A stretch of 64,000 nucleotides of DNA from Pseudanabaena sp. UWO311. GTDB lineage: Bacteria > Cyanobacteriota > Cyanobacteriia > Pseudanabaenales > Pseudanabaenaceae. This document shows, one piece after another, positions 20,724 to 29,234 of this stretch; positions within the stretch are counted from its first letter, which is position 1; each line of letters starts with the position of its first letter. The translations under genes and the position numbers were made by a program. The notes under the pieces are model-generated. The model was not told the origin of the DNA, did no database searches, and saw only the letters and a program-made list of their open reading frames with translations. The stretch is taken from assembly GCF_006937785.1 (NCBI RefSeq), contig NZ_SJEE01000011.1, positions 62,001 to 126,000 of the forward strand, read 5' to 3'.

Positions 20724-21056
20724 TTATAGATTTTGAATTATCAGTAAATATATAGATTCCTGAGTTGTATTAGCTTGAAATTGCATGTCCAAACTAAATA
20801 TTTGGGCAAAGGTTTGCGCGATCGCATTTTTTACCTGCTCAATCCTCACATCATGGGCAAACTGATTCAGATTACAAACTTGGCAATCGGTAATTCCACA
20901 GTGAACAGTGCGATCGAAACCTGATAAGTTCATATTTACGTTTAGAGCAAAGCCATGAATGGTGAGCCATTGGCTGAATTTAATTCCGACTTGAGCAATT
21001 TTTGGGTTTTGACCAGCATGATCAATCCAAACGCTTGAAATAGATCTTTGCCCCAA
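20724..21056 (-). pseudogene. lipB: C-terminal remnant of octanoyltransferase LipB
   Basis: Open for about 110 codons with no convincing start (only a TTG). It matches the second half of LipB: SVWIDHAGQNPKIAQVGIKF (the family's KIAAIGVK lysine region), then TIHGFALNVNMNLSGFDR and HCGITD, the catalytic-Cys motif, usually PCGI. LipB proteins are about 210-240 residues, and the N-terminal half with its RGG and HPPxYT-type motifs is missing: 21057-21147 contains no continuation. LipB transfers octanoyl from ACP to lipoyl domains. The fragment is next to the ATPase/TOPRIM-like pair, so a rearrangement at this site may have removed the first half. Confidence 0.75.
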
Positions 21057-21147
21057 TTATTGCAACTCTTTAAAAATTATTACAAATATATTATGTAGTT
21101 TTGTATACTGATAGGTTAAATGGGATATAAAAAAGGTATTTAACAGC

Positions 21148-22842
21148 GTGAGTCAGCATCCCCTCGAACAGCTAAATCGCTACGACGCAAAAGCCAATGC
21201 CGAATATTACGGTCGTCGTCCTTGGTTAGCGATCGCACGTATTTTCAAAATCATTTATTTTGCATTGAGCTTTGCTATAGCCTTTGGCTGGGATGTCTTG
21301 ACAGGCAACACAGTCAGTCAGCCTAAGCTAGCCGAGCAACTACGACGCATTATTACTGCTCTTGGCCCCACCTATATCAAGGTCGGGCAAGCACTATCGA
21401 CAAGACCTGACTTAGTGCGAGTCGATTTCCTTGAAGAACTAACGAAATTGCAAGACCAGTTACCACCTTTTTCTAACGAACAGGCTTTTGCAATAATTGA
21501 GTCAGAGCTAGGAAAACCCGTCAATACAGTTTATCGCAACATCTCTGAAGATGCAGTTGCGGCAGCAAGTTTAGGACAGGTTTACAAAGCCACGCTTTAC
21601 ACTGGCGAAGAAGTAGCAGTCAAGGTACAGCGTCCTGGATTAGTGCCTACACTCACCCTCGATCTCTACATCATGCGTGGCATTGCGGCATGGCTGGGGC
21701 CACTTTTGCCCCTGAACCTAGGTAATAGTTTAGAAGCGATCGTCGATGAGTTTGGCTTAAAGCTATTTGAAGAAATTGATTACGTCCATGAGGCAACCAA
21801 CGCCGAGCGTTTCGCTGGTTACTTCAGAAACGATCCCGATGTCAAAGTTCCATCCATCTATCGTCAGTTCAGTACTCATCGAGTTCTGACACTTGAATGG
21901 ATTAACGGCATCAAGCTAACTGAAATTGACCAGATTAAATCCGCAGGACTAAATACTGACAACCTCGTAAAAATTGGCGTTATGTCTGGGTTACGTCAAC
22001 TTCTAGAGTTTGGCTTTTTCCACGCTGATCCTCACCCTGGCAATCTATTTGCCACCTACGATGGCAAGATGGCATATATTGATTTTGGAATGATGGATCA
22101 GTTAGACCTCACGACCAAAGAGCAGTTAGTTGATTCAGTCGTGCACTTACTGAATAAGGATTACGACGAGCTAGGACAAGACTATGTAAGACTTGGTTTC
22201 TTACAACCTGACATCGATATGAAGCCAATTGTCAATGCTCTCGAATCAGTGTTAGGCGATATCATGTCCGAAAAAGTGAAGGACTTTAACTTTAAAGTTG
22301 TGACCGATCGCTTCTCGAAAGTGATGTATGACTATCCCTTCTGCTTGCCAGCTAAGTTTGCTCTCATCATTCGCTCAGTAATTACCCAAGAAGGGGTTGC
22401 TCTGAGTCTAAATCCAGAATTTCAGATTGTGCAGGTTGCCTATCCCTACGTGGCGAGACGCTTGCTCACTGATGAATCAGAAAGTCTGCGTCAACGTTTA
22501 GTTGGAATTCTGTTTAAAGACGATAAGTTCCAATGGACAAGATTAGAGAATTTATTGGCGATCGCTAAATCCGATAGTGATTTTGACATTATACCGACTG
22601 CAAGTATGGGCTTAAAATTCTTGACTTCTAAGGATGGTGCTTATATCCGCCGCCGCATTTTGTTAGCTCTTACTGAAGACAATCGCCTACATACCGAGGA
22701 GCTAATGCGAATCTGGCAAATGATTGGTGCAGATCTCGAACCTTCCAAATTGTGGGATATGGCAGTTAAGACCTTAACTGGCGCAGTTCCTAAAGCGATC
22801 GCAGCGGCTCTTCCATTCGCTGCTTTTCAAAACATCAACTAA
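21148..22842 (+). CDS. ABC1/AarF/UbiB family atypical kinase
   Basis: 564 residues from a GTG start (MSQHPLEQLNRYDAKANAEYY). Diagnostic motifs: the KxGQ segment IKVGQALSTRPDL, the Ala-rich nucleotide loop AAASLGQVYKA, lysine AVKVQRPG, the catalytic FFHADPHPGNLF and metal-binding YIDFGMM. One hydrophobic stretch near the N-terminus and one near the C-terminus (TGAVPKAIAAALPFAAF) suggest membrane association. The family includes UbiB/COQ8 and chloroplast ABC1K proteins that support quinone, tocopherol or lipid metabolism. Cyanobacteria have several paralogues, so the precise substrate is open. It ends in a strong palindromic terminator. Confidence 0.92.
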   Translation: MSQHPLEQLNRYDAKANAEYYGRRPWLAIARIFKIIYFALSFAIAFGWDVLTGNTVSQPKLAEQLRRIITALGPTYIKVGQALSTRPDLVRVDFLEELTKLQDQLPPFSNEQAFAIIESELGKPVNTVYRNISEDAVAAASLGQVYKATLYTGEEVAVKVQRPGLVPTLTLDLYIMRGIAAWLGPLLPLNLGNSLEAIVDEFGLKLFEEIDYVHEATNAERFAGYFRNDPDVKVPSIYRQFSTHRVLTLEWINGIKLTEIDQIKSAGLNTDNLVKIGVMSGLRQLLEFGFFHADPHPGNLFATYDGKMAYIDFGMMDQLDLTTKEQLVDSVVHLLNKDYDELGQDYVRLGFLQPDIDMKPIVNALESVLGDIMSEKVKDFNFKVVTDRFSKVMYDYPFCLPAKFALIIRSVITQEGVALSLNPEFQIVQVAYPYVARRLLTDESESLRQRLVGILFKDDKFQWTRLENLLAIAKSDSDFDIIPTASMGLKFLTSKDGAYIRRRILLALTEDNRLHTEELMRIWQMIGADLEPSKLWDMAVKTLTGAVPKAIAAALPFAAFQNIN

Positions 22843-22858
22843 ATATATTGATGTAATA

Positions 22859-22909
22859 AAACCCAAAAAACAATAGCGGCGCGAAGCGCCGCTATTGTTT
22901 TTTGGGTTT
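22859..22909 (+). terminator. Near-perfect 51-nt palindromic terminator
   Basis: AAACCCAAAAAACAATAGC / GCTATTGTTTTTTGGGTTT around core GGCGC-GAA-GCGCC. It is followed by TATGTCC, which also follows the palindrome at 25373-25425, suggesting common descent. Confidence 0.85.
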
Positions 22910-22987
22910 ATGTCCTAAGCAAAATTTGCATTGCTATATTTGATGATCGCTTGTGTGCGCCTACTTTGCCGTACAATCAGATCTGCT

Positions 22988-23944
22988 ATGAATCTAGAAA
23001 TCAGCCCTACAGCCAATAACAATACTAACTTGCTTGAAGTCGGGACAGATTTGATTAAATCTGAGCGAATTGATCGCTTCTTAGCTCGTCACCTTGCAGA
23101 CCTATCCCGATCGCGGATTCAAGCATTAATCGATGAAGGGCATGTCACCGTTAATGATGTACTTTGTAATAACAAAAAAGATTTAATCAAAGCAGGCGAT
23201 CGCATTCAGCTAATTACTCCTGATGCAACGCCGCTCGACATAGTTGCCCAAAAAATTCCTCTAGATGTTCTGTATGAAGATGAGCATTTAATTGTAATTA
23301 ATAAATCGGCAGGACTAGTTGTCCATCCTGCGGTAGGACATAGCGATGGAACTTTAGTGAACGCTCTTTTAGCTCATTGCACTGAGCTTTCGGGAATAAA
23401 TGGAACTCAACGCCCAGGCATTGTGCATCGTTTGGATAAAGATACCAGTGGCGTAATGGTAGTCGCCAAAAGCGATCTCGCTCATCAAGACTTACAAGCC
23501 CAAATTCAAGCAAAAACAGCAAGACGAGAATATCTAGGCATTGTGCGCGGTGTTCCCAAAGGTGAATCAGGGCTAATTGATGCTGCGATCGCCCGACACA
23601 AGAGCGATCGCAAAAAAATGGCAGTTATTCCTGATGGTCGAAAAGCGATTACTCATTGGCAAATTCAGGAACGTTTAGGAAATTACACGCTTGTTAAGTT
23701 CGATCTGGAAACTGGACGTACACATCAAATTCGTGTTCATTCTGCATATATGGGCTGGGCGATCGCTGGCGATCCTGTCTACGGATATCCAAACAAGGAA
23801 ACTTCGCAATATTTGACAGGTCAAGCACTACATGCATGGCGGCTAACCTTTACTCATCCAGTCTCAGGCGCATTAATTGAAAATACAGCCCCAATACCTG
23901 AAGGGTTTGAGAAGTTATTAGTATTTTTAAGACGCAGAAAATAA
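22988..23944 (+). CDS. RluA-family 23S rRNA pseudouridine synthase
   Basis: Starting at the ATG at 22988 (MNLEISPTANN) gives 318 residues; an upstream TTG at 22931 would add 19 unlikely residues. An N-terminal S4 RNA-binding domain (about 26-85, RIDRFLARHLADLSRSRIQ) is followed by the catalytic domain with HRLDKDTSGVMVVAKS, which holds the nucleophilic Asp, and TGRTHQIRVHSAYMG. These enzymes isomerise uridine in rRNA (RluD: positions in helix 69 of 23S rRNA). The S4 domain makes RluD/RluC-type more likely than RluA proper, but the site cannot be read from sequence. A repeat element separates it from convergent rsmI. Confidence 0.92.
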   Translation: MNLEISPTANNNTNLLEVGTDLIKSERIDRFLARHLADLSRSRIQALIDEGHVTVNDVLCNNKKDLIKAGDRIQLITPDATPLDIVAQKIPLDVLYEDEHLIVINKSAGLVVHPAVGHSDGTLVNALLAHCTELSGINGTQRPGIVHRLDKDTSGVMVVAKSDLAHQDLQAQIQAKTARREYLGIVRGVPKGESGLIDAAIARHKSDRKKMAVIPDGRKAITHWQIQERLGNYTLVKFDLETGRTHQIRVHSAYMGWAIAGDPVYGYPNKETSQYLTGQALHAWRLTFTHPVSGALIENTAPIPEGFEKLLVFLRRRK

Positions 23945-23945
23945 A

Positions 23946-24080
23946 GCCCTGCACTCAAGTGCGGGCTAAAAGCTAAAACCAGTTGAAACGGGTTACGGAC
24001 AGAGCAAAGTGTTGTAGAAGAAGTATTTTTTAGTCGGTTTCAACCGACTTGAGCTTTTAGCCAAGAACTTGAGTTCTTGA
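23946..24080. repeat. Imperfect inverted repeat between convergent genes
   Basis: A left arm at about 23961-23995 (GGCTAAAAGCTAAAACC, then AGTTGAAACGGGT) and a right arm at about 24031-24065 (AGTCGGTTTCAACCGACTT, then GAGCTTTTAGCC) pair imperfectly. Smaller hairpins flank them (AGCCC...GGGCT, and CAAGAACTTGAGTTCTTG). It may end transcription from both sides. Confidence 0.6.
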
Positions 24081-24081
24081 C

Positions 24082-24924
24082 TTATTCTTGTAGCGTCAGC
24101 GCTAGTTGATATATTTGGCGACGTGGTAAATCGGCTAGTTCTGCTAATTGACGGCTTGCCTCCGATCGCGAAACGCCAGAATCAATCAAATCTTGCAATT
24201 CTTTTAATATTACTTCCTCTGTCCAAGCATGTTTTAGACGAGCTTGCGCTCCTTCTAGTACCAATGTAAATTCACCCCGAGGAGCCTGAATTGTAAAATA
24301 GGCGATCGCATCTTCTATGGAACCACGCCAAAATTCCTCATGTAATTTGGTTAATTCTCTAGCGATCGCGATTCGACGTTCTTTTCCCAAGCTCTCGGCA
24401 AGCTCTTCGAGAGTTCTTAATAACCGATGTGGCGATTCATAAATAATCATCGTGCGAGTTTCTAAACGCAAAATTTCTAAGCGATCGCGTTTTTCTTTTT
24501 TATCAGTTGGCAAAAATCCATCAAACCCAAAATGCTGTGTCGCAAACCCCGAAGCGGTCAAAGCAGCAATCCCTGCGGTGACGACAGGAATTGGCACAAC
24601 ACGCACACCCGCAGCGATGCATCCTTGTACTAGTTCCACCCCAGGGTCAGAAATCGCTGGCATTCCTGCATCGGTGACTAAGGCGATCGCCATACCTTGC
24701 AACAACTTTTCTACCAGTTCGGGGACACGCTTAAAAGCATTATGTTCGTGATAGCTTGTCTGCGGAGTCTCAATTCCAAAATGATGTAGAAGCTTGCCAG
24801 TATGTCTGGTATCCTCCGCCGCAATTAAATCTACCTGTTTTAGAGTTGCGATCGCTCTGAAAGTCATATCCTCCAAATTACCGATCGGCGTTCCCACTAA
24901 ATACAGAATTCCTGAAGATTCCAT
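24082..24924 (-). CDS. rsmI: 16S rRNA C1402 2'-O-methyltransferase RsmI
   Basis: 280 residues, normal length. It begins with the SAM-binding LYLVGTPIGNLEDMTFRAI, then AAEDTRHTGKLLHHF, VTDAGMPAISDPG and the family hallmark MIIYESPHRLLRTLEEL, with a C-terminal helical extension (SGVSRSEASRQLAELADLPRRQIY). RsmI 2'-O-methylates C1402 in the decoding centre of 16S rRNA and is a tetrapyrrole-methylase-fold enzyme. It lies 3 bp downstream of the phasin-like gene and is probably co-transcribed with it. Confidence 0.97.
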   Translation of the reverse strand: MESSGILYLVGTPIGNLEDMTFRAIATLKQVDLIAAEDTRHTGKLLHHFGIETPQTSYHEHNAFKRVPELVEKLLQGMAIALVTDAGMPAISDPGVELVQGCIAAGVRVVPIPVVTAGIAALTASGFATQHFGFDGFLPTDKKEKRDRLEILRLETRTMIIYESPHRLLRTLEELAESLGKERRIAIARELTKLHEEFWRGSIEDAIAYFTIQAPRGEFTLVLEGAQARLKHAWTEEVILKELQDLIDSGVSRSEASRQLAELADLPRRQIYQLALTLQE

Positions 24925-24927
24925 TAA

Positions 24928-25251
24928 TTAGCGCCATTGCTTATTTTCTAAATCACGCATCTGACGCTCTAGGCGATCGATCCTTCCACGCAATTCATCC
25001 ATTTCATTTTGACGTGGTACGCCCAAATCTTGCATCACATTACGAATCTGTCGCTGAATTAAAGTCTCTAGATTTCCCTGCTCTGACTTGAGTCGGCTTG
25101 CAATATCATTAAGGATCTCTGAAGCCTGTTCAGGATCAATTTTGCCGTCTTTGACCCAATCTTCACTAGCTTCTTTTATTTTTTCTAGCACCATCGAAGT
25201 CGTGCCAACACCAAGCATGAGTAACTGCTTGAGCAAATTATTGCTATCCAT
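24928..25251 (-). CDS. Phasin-like small coiled-coil protein
   Basis: 107 residues: MDSNNLLKQLLMLGVGTTSM at the N-terminus, then VKDGKIDPEQASEILNDI and a C-terminal coiled coil (ELRGRIDRLERQMRDLENKQ). This matches the short proteins annotated as phasin/PhaF-like polyhydroxyalkanoate granule or regulatory proteins in cyanobacteria. There is no catalytic motif. It forms a two-gene unit with rsmI. Whether it binds polyester granules cannot be judged, since no pha genes are nearby. Confidence 0.7.
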   Translation of the reverse strand: MDSNNLLKQLLMLGVGTTSMVLEKIKEASEDWVKDGKIDPEQASEILNDIASRLKSEQGNLETLIQRQIRNVMQDLGVPRQNEMDELRGRIDRLERQMRDLENKQWR

Positions 25252-25309
25252 AACTATATGTGATCCTCAAAGCCGATCTATCACTCCATCATACTACTTC
25301 CTTCTCTGT

Positions 25310-25352
25310 CAAAAACAGTGGAGTGGGGCTTAGCCCCACTCCACTGTTTTTG
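25310..25352. terminator. Perfect hairpin, first of three in tandem
   Basis: CAAAAACAGTGGAGTGGGGC / GCCCCACTCCACTGTTTTTG with loop TTA. It sits upstream of the phasin-like gene (-) and upstream of the cyclophilin gene (+), so it does not end either gene; it is a stand-alone palindrome in the divergent gap 25252-25617. Confidence 0.6.
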
Positions 25353-25372
25353 ATTATAGAAATGCAAATTCT

Positions 25373-25425
25373 AAAACCCTAAGAATAGTGGTGGCGCAAA
25401 GCGCCTCCACTATTCTTAGGGTTTT
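25373..25425. repeat. Second palindrome of tandem set
   Basis: AAAACCCTAAGAATAGTGG / CCACTATTCTTAGGGTTTT around the core GGCGC-AAA-GCGCC, with a symmetrical T-T bulge. It resembles the terminator at 22859-22909 (same outer AAACCC, inner AATAG and trailing TATGTCC). Confidence 0.65.
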
Positions 25426-25499
25426 ATGTCCTCCTCCCTTTCAGACAAGAATTGGTGATGCGGGGTGAACTAATTCGATCATCACTATAAAAAATAAAC

Positions 25500-25535
25500 A
25501 AAAGCAGAGTTAATTCATGAATTAACCCTGCTTTT
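25500..25535. terminator. Third hairpin of tandem set
   Basis: AAAAGCAGAGTTAATTCATG / CATGAATTAACCCTGCTTTT with one internal mismatch. It lies 80 bp before the cyclophilin ATG, so it may shape that leader or end readthrough transcription. Confidence 0.55.
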
Positions 25536-25617
25536 GGGGTTTTGCATCTTAACTGCCTTGGCGGTTGCTATACTTTAAGCTGATTTAAATTTCAAAAACT
25601 TTTAGGTAAGTCTACTT

Positions 25618-26100
25618 ATGATCCGTGCTGTAATCGAGACCGCTAAGGGAACCATCCGTGCTGAGTTTGATGATCAACACGCCCCAATCACTGTCAAAAA
25701 TTTCGTAGACCTAGCCAAGCATGGTTTTTATGATGGACTAACTTTTCATCGTGTCGAACCAGGATTTGTAATTCAAGGCGGCGATCCTCTTGGTAATGGT
25801 ACTGGTGGATCGGTCGATCGCGTCAAACTCGAAATCTGGGCGGAGGGTGATACCCAAGCCACTATTGGCAATATTTTAACTGGTGGTAAAAAGCCCGTGA
25901 TTAAGCATAATAAAGCAGGTGTTTTCTCAATGGCACGTACTAATGATCCTAATAGCGCAACCAGTCAATTTTTTATCACTCTTGGTGACGCATCATTTTT
26001 AGATGGTCAATATGCAGCTTTTGGATATACAGAAGATACCGAAGTCGCGCAAGCAATTCGCCGTGGCGACAAAATCCTCTCAATTAAAGTTGAAGAATAA
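25618..26100 (+). CDS. Cyclophilin-type peptidyl-prolyl isomerase
   Basis: 160 residues, one cyclophilin domain with no signal peptide, so cytoplasmic. Characteristic motifs: FHRVEPGFVIQGGDPLGNGTGG (split over about 45-68), GVFSMARTNDPNSATSQFFI and GDASFLDGQYAAFGYT. It catalyses cis-trans isomerisation of X-Pro bonds during folding. The ATG follows TAGGTAAGTCTACTT. It is monocistronic with its own terminator. Confidence 0.95.
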   Translation: MIRAVIETAKGTIRAEFDDQHAPITVKNFVDLAKHGFYDGLTFHRVEPGFVIQGGDPLGNGTGGSVDRVKLEIWAEGDTQATIGNILTGGKKPVIKHNKAGVFSMARTNDPNSATSQFFITLGDASFLDGQYAAFGYTEDTEVAQAIRRGDKILSIKVEE

Positions 26101-26102
26101 AA

Positions 26103-26137
26103 ACAAAAGAAAGGGTGCTTTGCACCCTTTCTTTTGT
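26103..26137 (+). terminator. Terminator between cyclophilin and hmpF
   Basis: ACAAAAGAAAGGGTGC / GCACCCTTTCTTTTGT with loop TTT. It is placed between two convergent genes and is likely bidirectional. Confidence 0.85.
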
Positions 26138-26142
26138 ATGTC

Positions 26143-27831
26143 TTAAGAAGAAACTAAACTCTGAATAACAGATTGTAATTCAGTGAGAATTTGCGAGGAG
26201 CTATTACCATTTGACATGGCTCCCAAATCCTGAACTGCCGCTTCTAACTGTGGACGTAACGTGTCCACAATATCCTGCACAGGGCGTAAAAGCTGCTCTT
26301 GAGCACTAATTTGACCTAACAACTCAGCCACAACTCTAATCTGATCTTGCTGTAGAGATTCGGCTGAACGAATTGATTGGTCTTGTTGCTGATGCTCCTG
26401 AGTTTGTTTAGCGAGAATGTCTTGCTGCTGCTGCGTATAGTTTCTGACTGCATCAATTTGGCTTTCCATCTTCCGCAGTTCTTGTTCTTGACGGTTCTTT
26501 TGAGATTCAATTTGCGTTAACAAAGGCAATAAACTTTGGACTGGATTTGAATCAACTGCAATTCCTTTGCGACGATCTAAAACAGCTTTTTGTTGATTTA
26601 GTAATGATAAGCGCTGTTCCATACTCACTCTTGTTCCCATCACGCTGTCTTCAAGAACTTTGTACTGCTCTTCAGCAAACTCCTTATTACTCTCTAGTTC
26701 AATGCGATCAAATTGATCAGCAGTTTCTACTTGACTTTGTAGATCTGCTATTTCACCTTCTAGCCCAGCCAGCTCATCTTCTTGAGCACTTACATAATTG
26801 GCTAATTTATTGAAATCAGACTGTAAAGCTGTAATCGTTGATTCTAGCTCCTCAATGGACATTGATTGCAAACGGCTTTCTTCTTCTGGACTAAGTACTT
26901 CCATGCTACCTGGCCCCCCAAATGACTCGATCGCATTGAATGTCTGCTGGTAGAGGTCAATTTGAGCATCAAGTTGTACTCTAGACATCGCCATATTATT
27001 TTCTTGTAGCTTCAGAATGCCGCGCTGAGCTTTAAGCTCCGCTTGGGCATCAGCAAGAGCAATTTGAGTCTGTTGCCACTGACTCTTACGGGCATTAAGG
27101 TCTTCTGTTGATTTGTTTAAACTACCTTTTTGCTTTTCGGCTTCATTTTTTAGTCTATCTAAGCTTTGCCAAAATCCTGTAAGTATTTCTTGGCGCTGGT
27201 TGAGCAGATCAATAGCGCTATGGATTCTACCTCTAAGGGCATCTGGATTTGTAAAACTTGTTGATAATTGACTAATCAGAGCTTTGATATGCTCAGCCTG
27301 ATCGACTGTTAAGGCTGCTGCCTTAGCCTCAAACTGCCCTCGTTCTACTTCAATATTTTTACGTAATTGCTCAAGTTCACTACGCTCTTTAGCAAACTTG
27401 GATTCTAACTCCTCAATTTCTTGTTTTCTAGTGTCAAGATGTTCTAGCTCTAGTTCCTTTTGTTCTAATTCCTGCTCACGCCGATGCAACTCTTGGCTCT
27501 GAAAATTAAGAGATTGCTTCCACTGCTCGACTTCTTCTTCGGCGGATTTATATTTGTCTTGCGATCGCGAAAAAGCCTGCAAGATATTGACAATTTTTTT
27601 AGAAGCATCTTGGACACTTTGCACTTGGTTACTGCCAGTTATCTCGGCAATTACCATTTGACCATCTTTAAACTCTTTCGCTTGTGCCGCATCTTGAATT
27701 GGTAAAACTTGCTCGTTAGTAATCGGCTGCCAAACATTTTCACCCGTATTACGTGCTAATAGACGGACTGACGAGTTACCGCCTAATCCAAAAGCTGCTT
27801 TCGATATTTGAAGTTCCGCTAAGTACTGCAC
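26143..27831 (-). CDS. hmpF: Pilus motility taxis protein HmpF
   Basis: 562 residues from a GTG start supported by TAGGAG 10 nt upstream. The N-terminus is a small beta-rich domain (QYLAELQISKAAFGLGGNSSVRLLARNTGENVW), followed by a very long coiled coil (about 90-510) and a short C-terminal helix. This layout and N-terminal sequence match HmpF, a cyanobacteria-specific protein needed for type IV pilus-driven gliding and phototaxis in filamentous species, where it gathers at cell poles. It is a single gene here; hmp chemotaxis genes are not adjacent. It fits a motile filamentous host. Confidence 0.85.
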   Translation of the reverse strand: MQYLAELQISKAAFGLGGNSSVRLLARNTGENVWQPITNEQVLPIQDAAQAKEFKDGQMVIAEITGSNQVQSVQDASKKIVNILQAFSRSQDKYKSAEEEVEQWKQSLNFQSQELHRREQELEQKELELEHLDTRKQEIEELESKFAKERSELEQLRKNIEVERGQFEAKAAALTVDQAEHIKALISQLSTSFTNPDALRGRIHSAIDLLNQRQEILTGFWQSLDRLKNEAEKQKGSLNKSTEDLNARKSQWQQTQIALADAQAELKAQRGILKLQENNMAMSRVQLDAQIDLYQQTFNAIESFGGPGSMEVLSPEEESRLQSMSIEELESTITALQSDFNKLANYVSAQEDELAGLEGEIADLQSQVETADQFDRIELESNKEFAEEQYKVLEDSVMGTRVSMEQRLSLLNQQKAVLDRRKGIAVDSNPVQSLLPLLTQIESQKNRQEQELRKMESQIDAVRNYTQQQQDILAKQTQEHQQQDQSIRSAESLQQDQIRVVAELLGQISAQEQLLRPVQDIVDTLRPQLEAAVQDLGAMSNGNSSSQILTELQSVIQSLVSS

Positions 27832-28002
27832 GCTGAATATACTCCTATTTTGCTGATGCTAACTTTCAGATTGACATGACGAAAGAGCAAAAAACCCGTC
27901 ACAAACAATACAAAATAGCCTAAATCCTAGTCTCATACTACCTAATTGCCTAAGCATTTTGGCGACATATTTTAAGACTGTTGGGAATTTTTTAAAAAAA
28001 GT

Positions 28003-29031
28003 CTATTGCCTAATGTTTTTTGGGTCAAGGGCATCACGTAAACTATCACCTAAGAGATTAAATGATAGCACCGTCAATACGATCGCTAATGCAGGAACCC
28101 ATACAAGCCAAGGTTGTAGAATTACAATCGAGGCATTTGTAGACACAGACAGCATATTACCCCATGAGGGATCAGGAGGCTGAATGCCCAATCCTACAAG
28201 ACTTAAAACCGCTTCTACAACGATAAATCGGGGGATATCGAGGGTTGCCGAGATAATAATAAATGTGATGGTTTGTGGTAAGACGTGATTGACAATGATC
28301 CTTAATGGGCTTGCTCCTGATGCACGAGCTGCCAAAATAAAAGTTTGTTCTTTGATGGACAGTACTTGTCCTCGAATAATTCTTGCTAGTCCTGCCCATG
28401 ATACAAATGAAATGATCGCAATGATTAACGCGAATCGCTCAGTATTACTGATTTCAGGTGGCAAAATTGCAGTTAATGCTACTAACAAATATATTGAAGG
28501 AACTGACATTAGAACCTCAACAAAACGCATTAACACCACATCAAGCCAGCCGCCAACATAGCCCGAAATACCACCAACAAGGCAGCCTACAGTGTAGGAA
28601 ATAATTGTACCGATAAAGCCAATTAGGAGGCTAATTCTACCGCCATACAATAGGCGGGTCAACTGATCCCGCCCTTGCTCGTCAGTGCCAAGTAGGTTTA
28701 GTTGGGCATTGCTAGTGGTACTAAACAAATGTCCACCATGAAAAATCTGAATCTGTGATGGTTTGCTGTAGTCAATAATTAAGGCGCGATCGCCTGTTTC
28801 CATATCGACTTTGCCTTGCGTAGTCGGATAGACATGAGCACCAATATATTGCCCTTGCCGATCGCGCCAATGAATTTGGGTAGGTGGAAGTAATGCTCCA
28901 TTTTTAGCTGATTCGTTAACACCATAGGGTGTTACAAAATTAGCAAATAGAGCCAAGCCGTAGAAAGTCGTTAAAATTATAATGCCAATCCAAGCAAGAG
29001 GATTGGTTCTGAGTCGTTTCCACCAAGTCAT
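28003..29031 (-). CDS. Peptide-type ABC transporter permease (OppC/DppC)
   Basis: 342 residues with an N-terminal anchor (LAWIGIIILTTFYGLALFA), a roughly 65-residue extracytoplasmic insertion (35-100), LGTDEQGRDQLTRLLYGGR, and five further membrane segments. The cytoplasmic EAA loop is present (EQTFILAARASGASPLRI). This is the second permease of oligopeptide/dipeptide/nickel-type importers. No DppB, solute-binding protein or ATPase lies beside it, as is common in cyanobacteria where opp parts are scattered. Its start codon overlaps the stop of the small membrane protein gene by one base. Confidence 0.9.
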   Translation of the reverse strand: MTWWKRLRTNPLAWIGIIILTTFYGLALFANFVTPYGVNESAKNGALLPPTQIHWRDRQGQYIGAHVYPTTQGKVDMETGDRALIIDYSKPSQIQIFHGGHLFSTTSNAQLNLLGTDEQGRDQLTRLLYGGRISLLIGFIGTIISYTVGCLVGGISGYVGGWLDVVLMRFVEVLMSVPSIYLLVALTAILPPEISNTERFALIIAIISFVSWAGLARIIRGQVLSIKEQTFILAARASGASPLRIIVNHVLPQTITFIIISATLDIPRFIVVEAVLSLVGLGIQPPDPSWGNMLSVSTNASIVILQPWLVWVPALAIVLTVLSFNLLGDSLRDALDPKNIRQ

Positions 29032-29216
29032 TAGGATCCTTTAAGGGCTTTAAAGAAATTTTTGCGGTAGTTACCATTCATGGCAAATAAGACTGGCCAG
29101 AGCAAGGCTAGTCCGATCTGATTACCTTCAAAATCAGTACGACGAAAACCCAACAAAAATTTTACAACGCCAAAAACGTAAGCGATTAGTACCAAAATTC
29201 CAATTAGCTGTGGCAT
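29031..29216 (-). CDS. Small conserved-looking membrane protein
   Basis: 61 residues: an N-terminal membrane helix (IGILVLIAYVFGVVKFLLGF), a short charged loop (RRTDFEGNQIG) and a second hydrophobic stretch (LALLWPVLFAMNGNY), then a basic tail. I do not recognise a family. The TAATG-type overlap with the downstream permease indicates translational coupling, so it may assist that transporter or simply share its transcript. Confidence 0.65.
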   Translation of the reverse strand: MPQLIGILVLIAYVFGVVKFLLGFRRTDFEGNQIGLALLWPVLFAMNGNYRKNFFKALKGS

Positions 29217-29234
29217 ATATCAATTTCTCTTGAC

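Noticed and set aside
23945-24081. A small non-coding RNA between rluA-type gene and rsmI
   Set aside because: The stretch folds well, but it is an inverted repeat between convergent genes, which is better explained as termination or repeat DNA.
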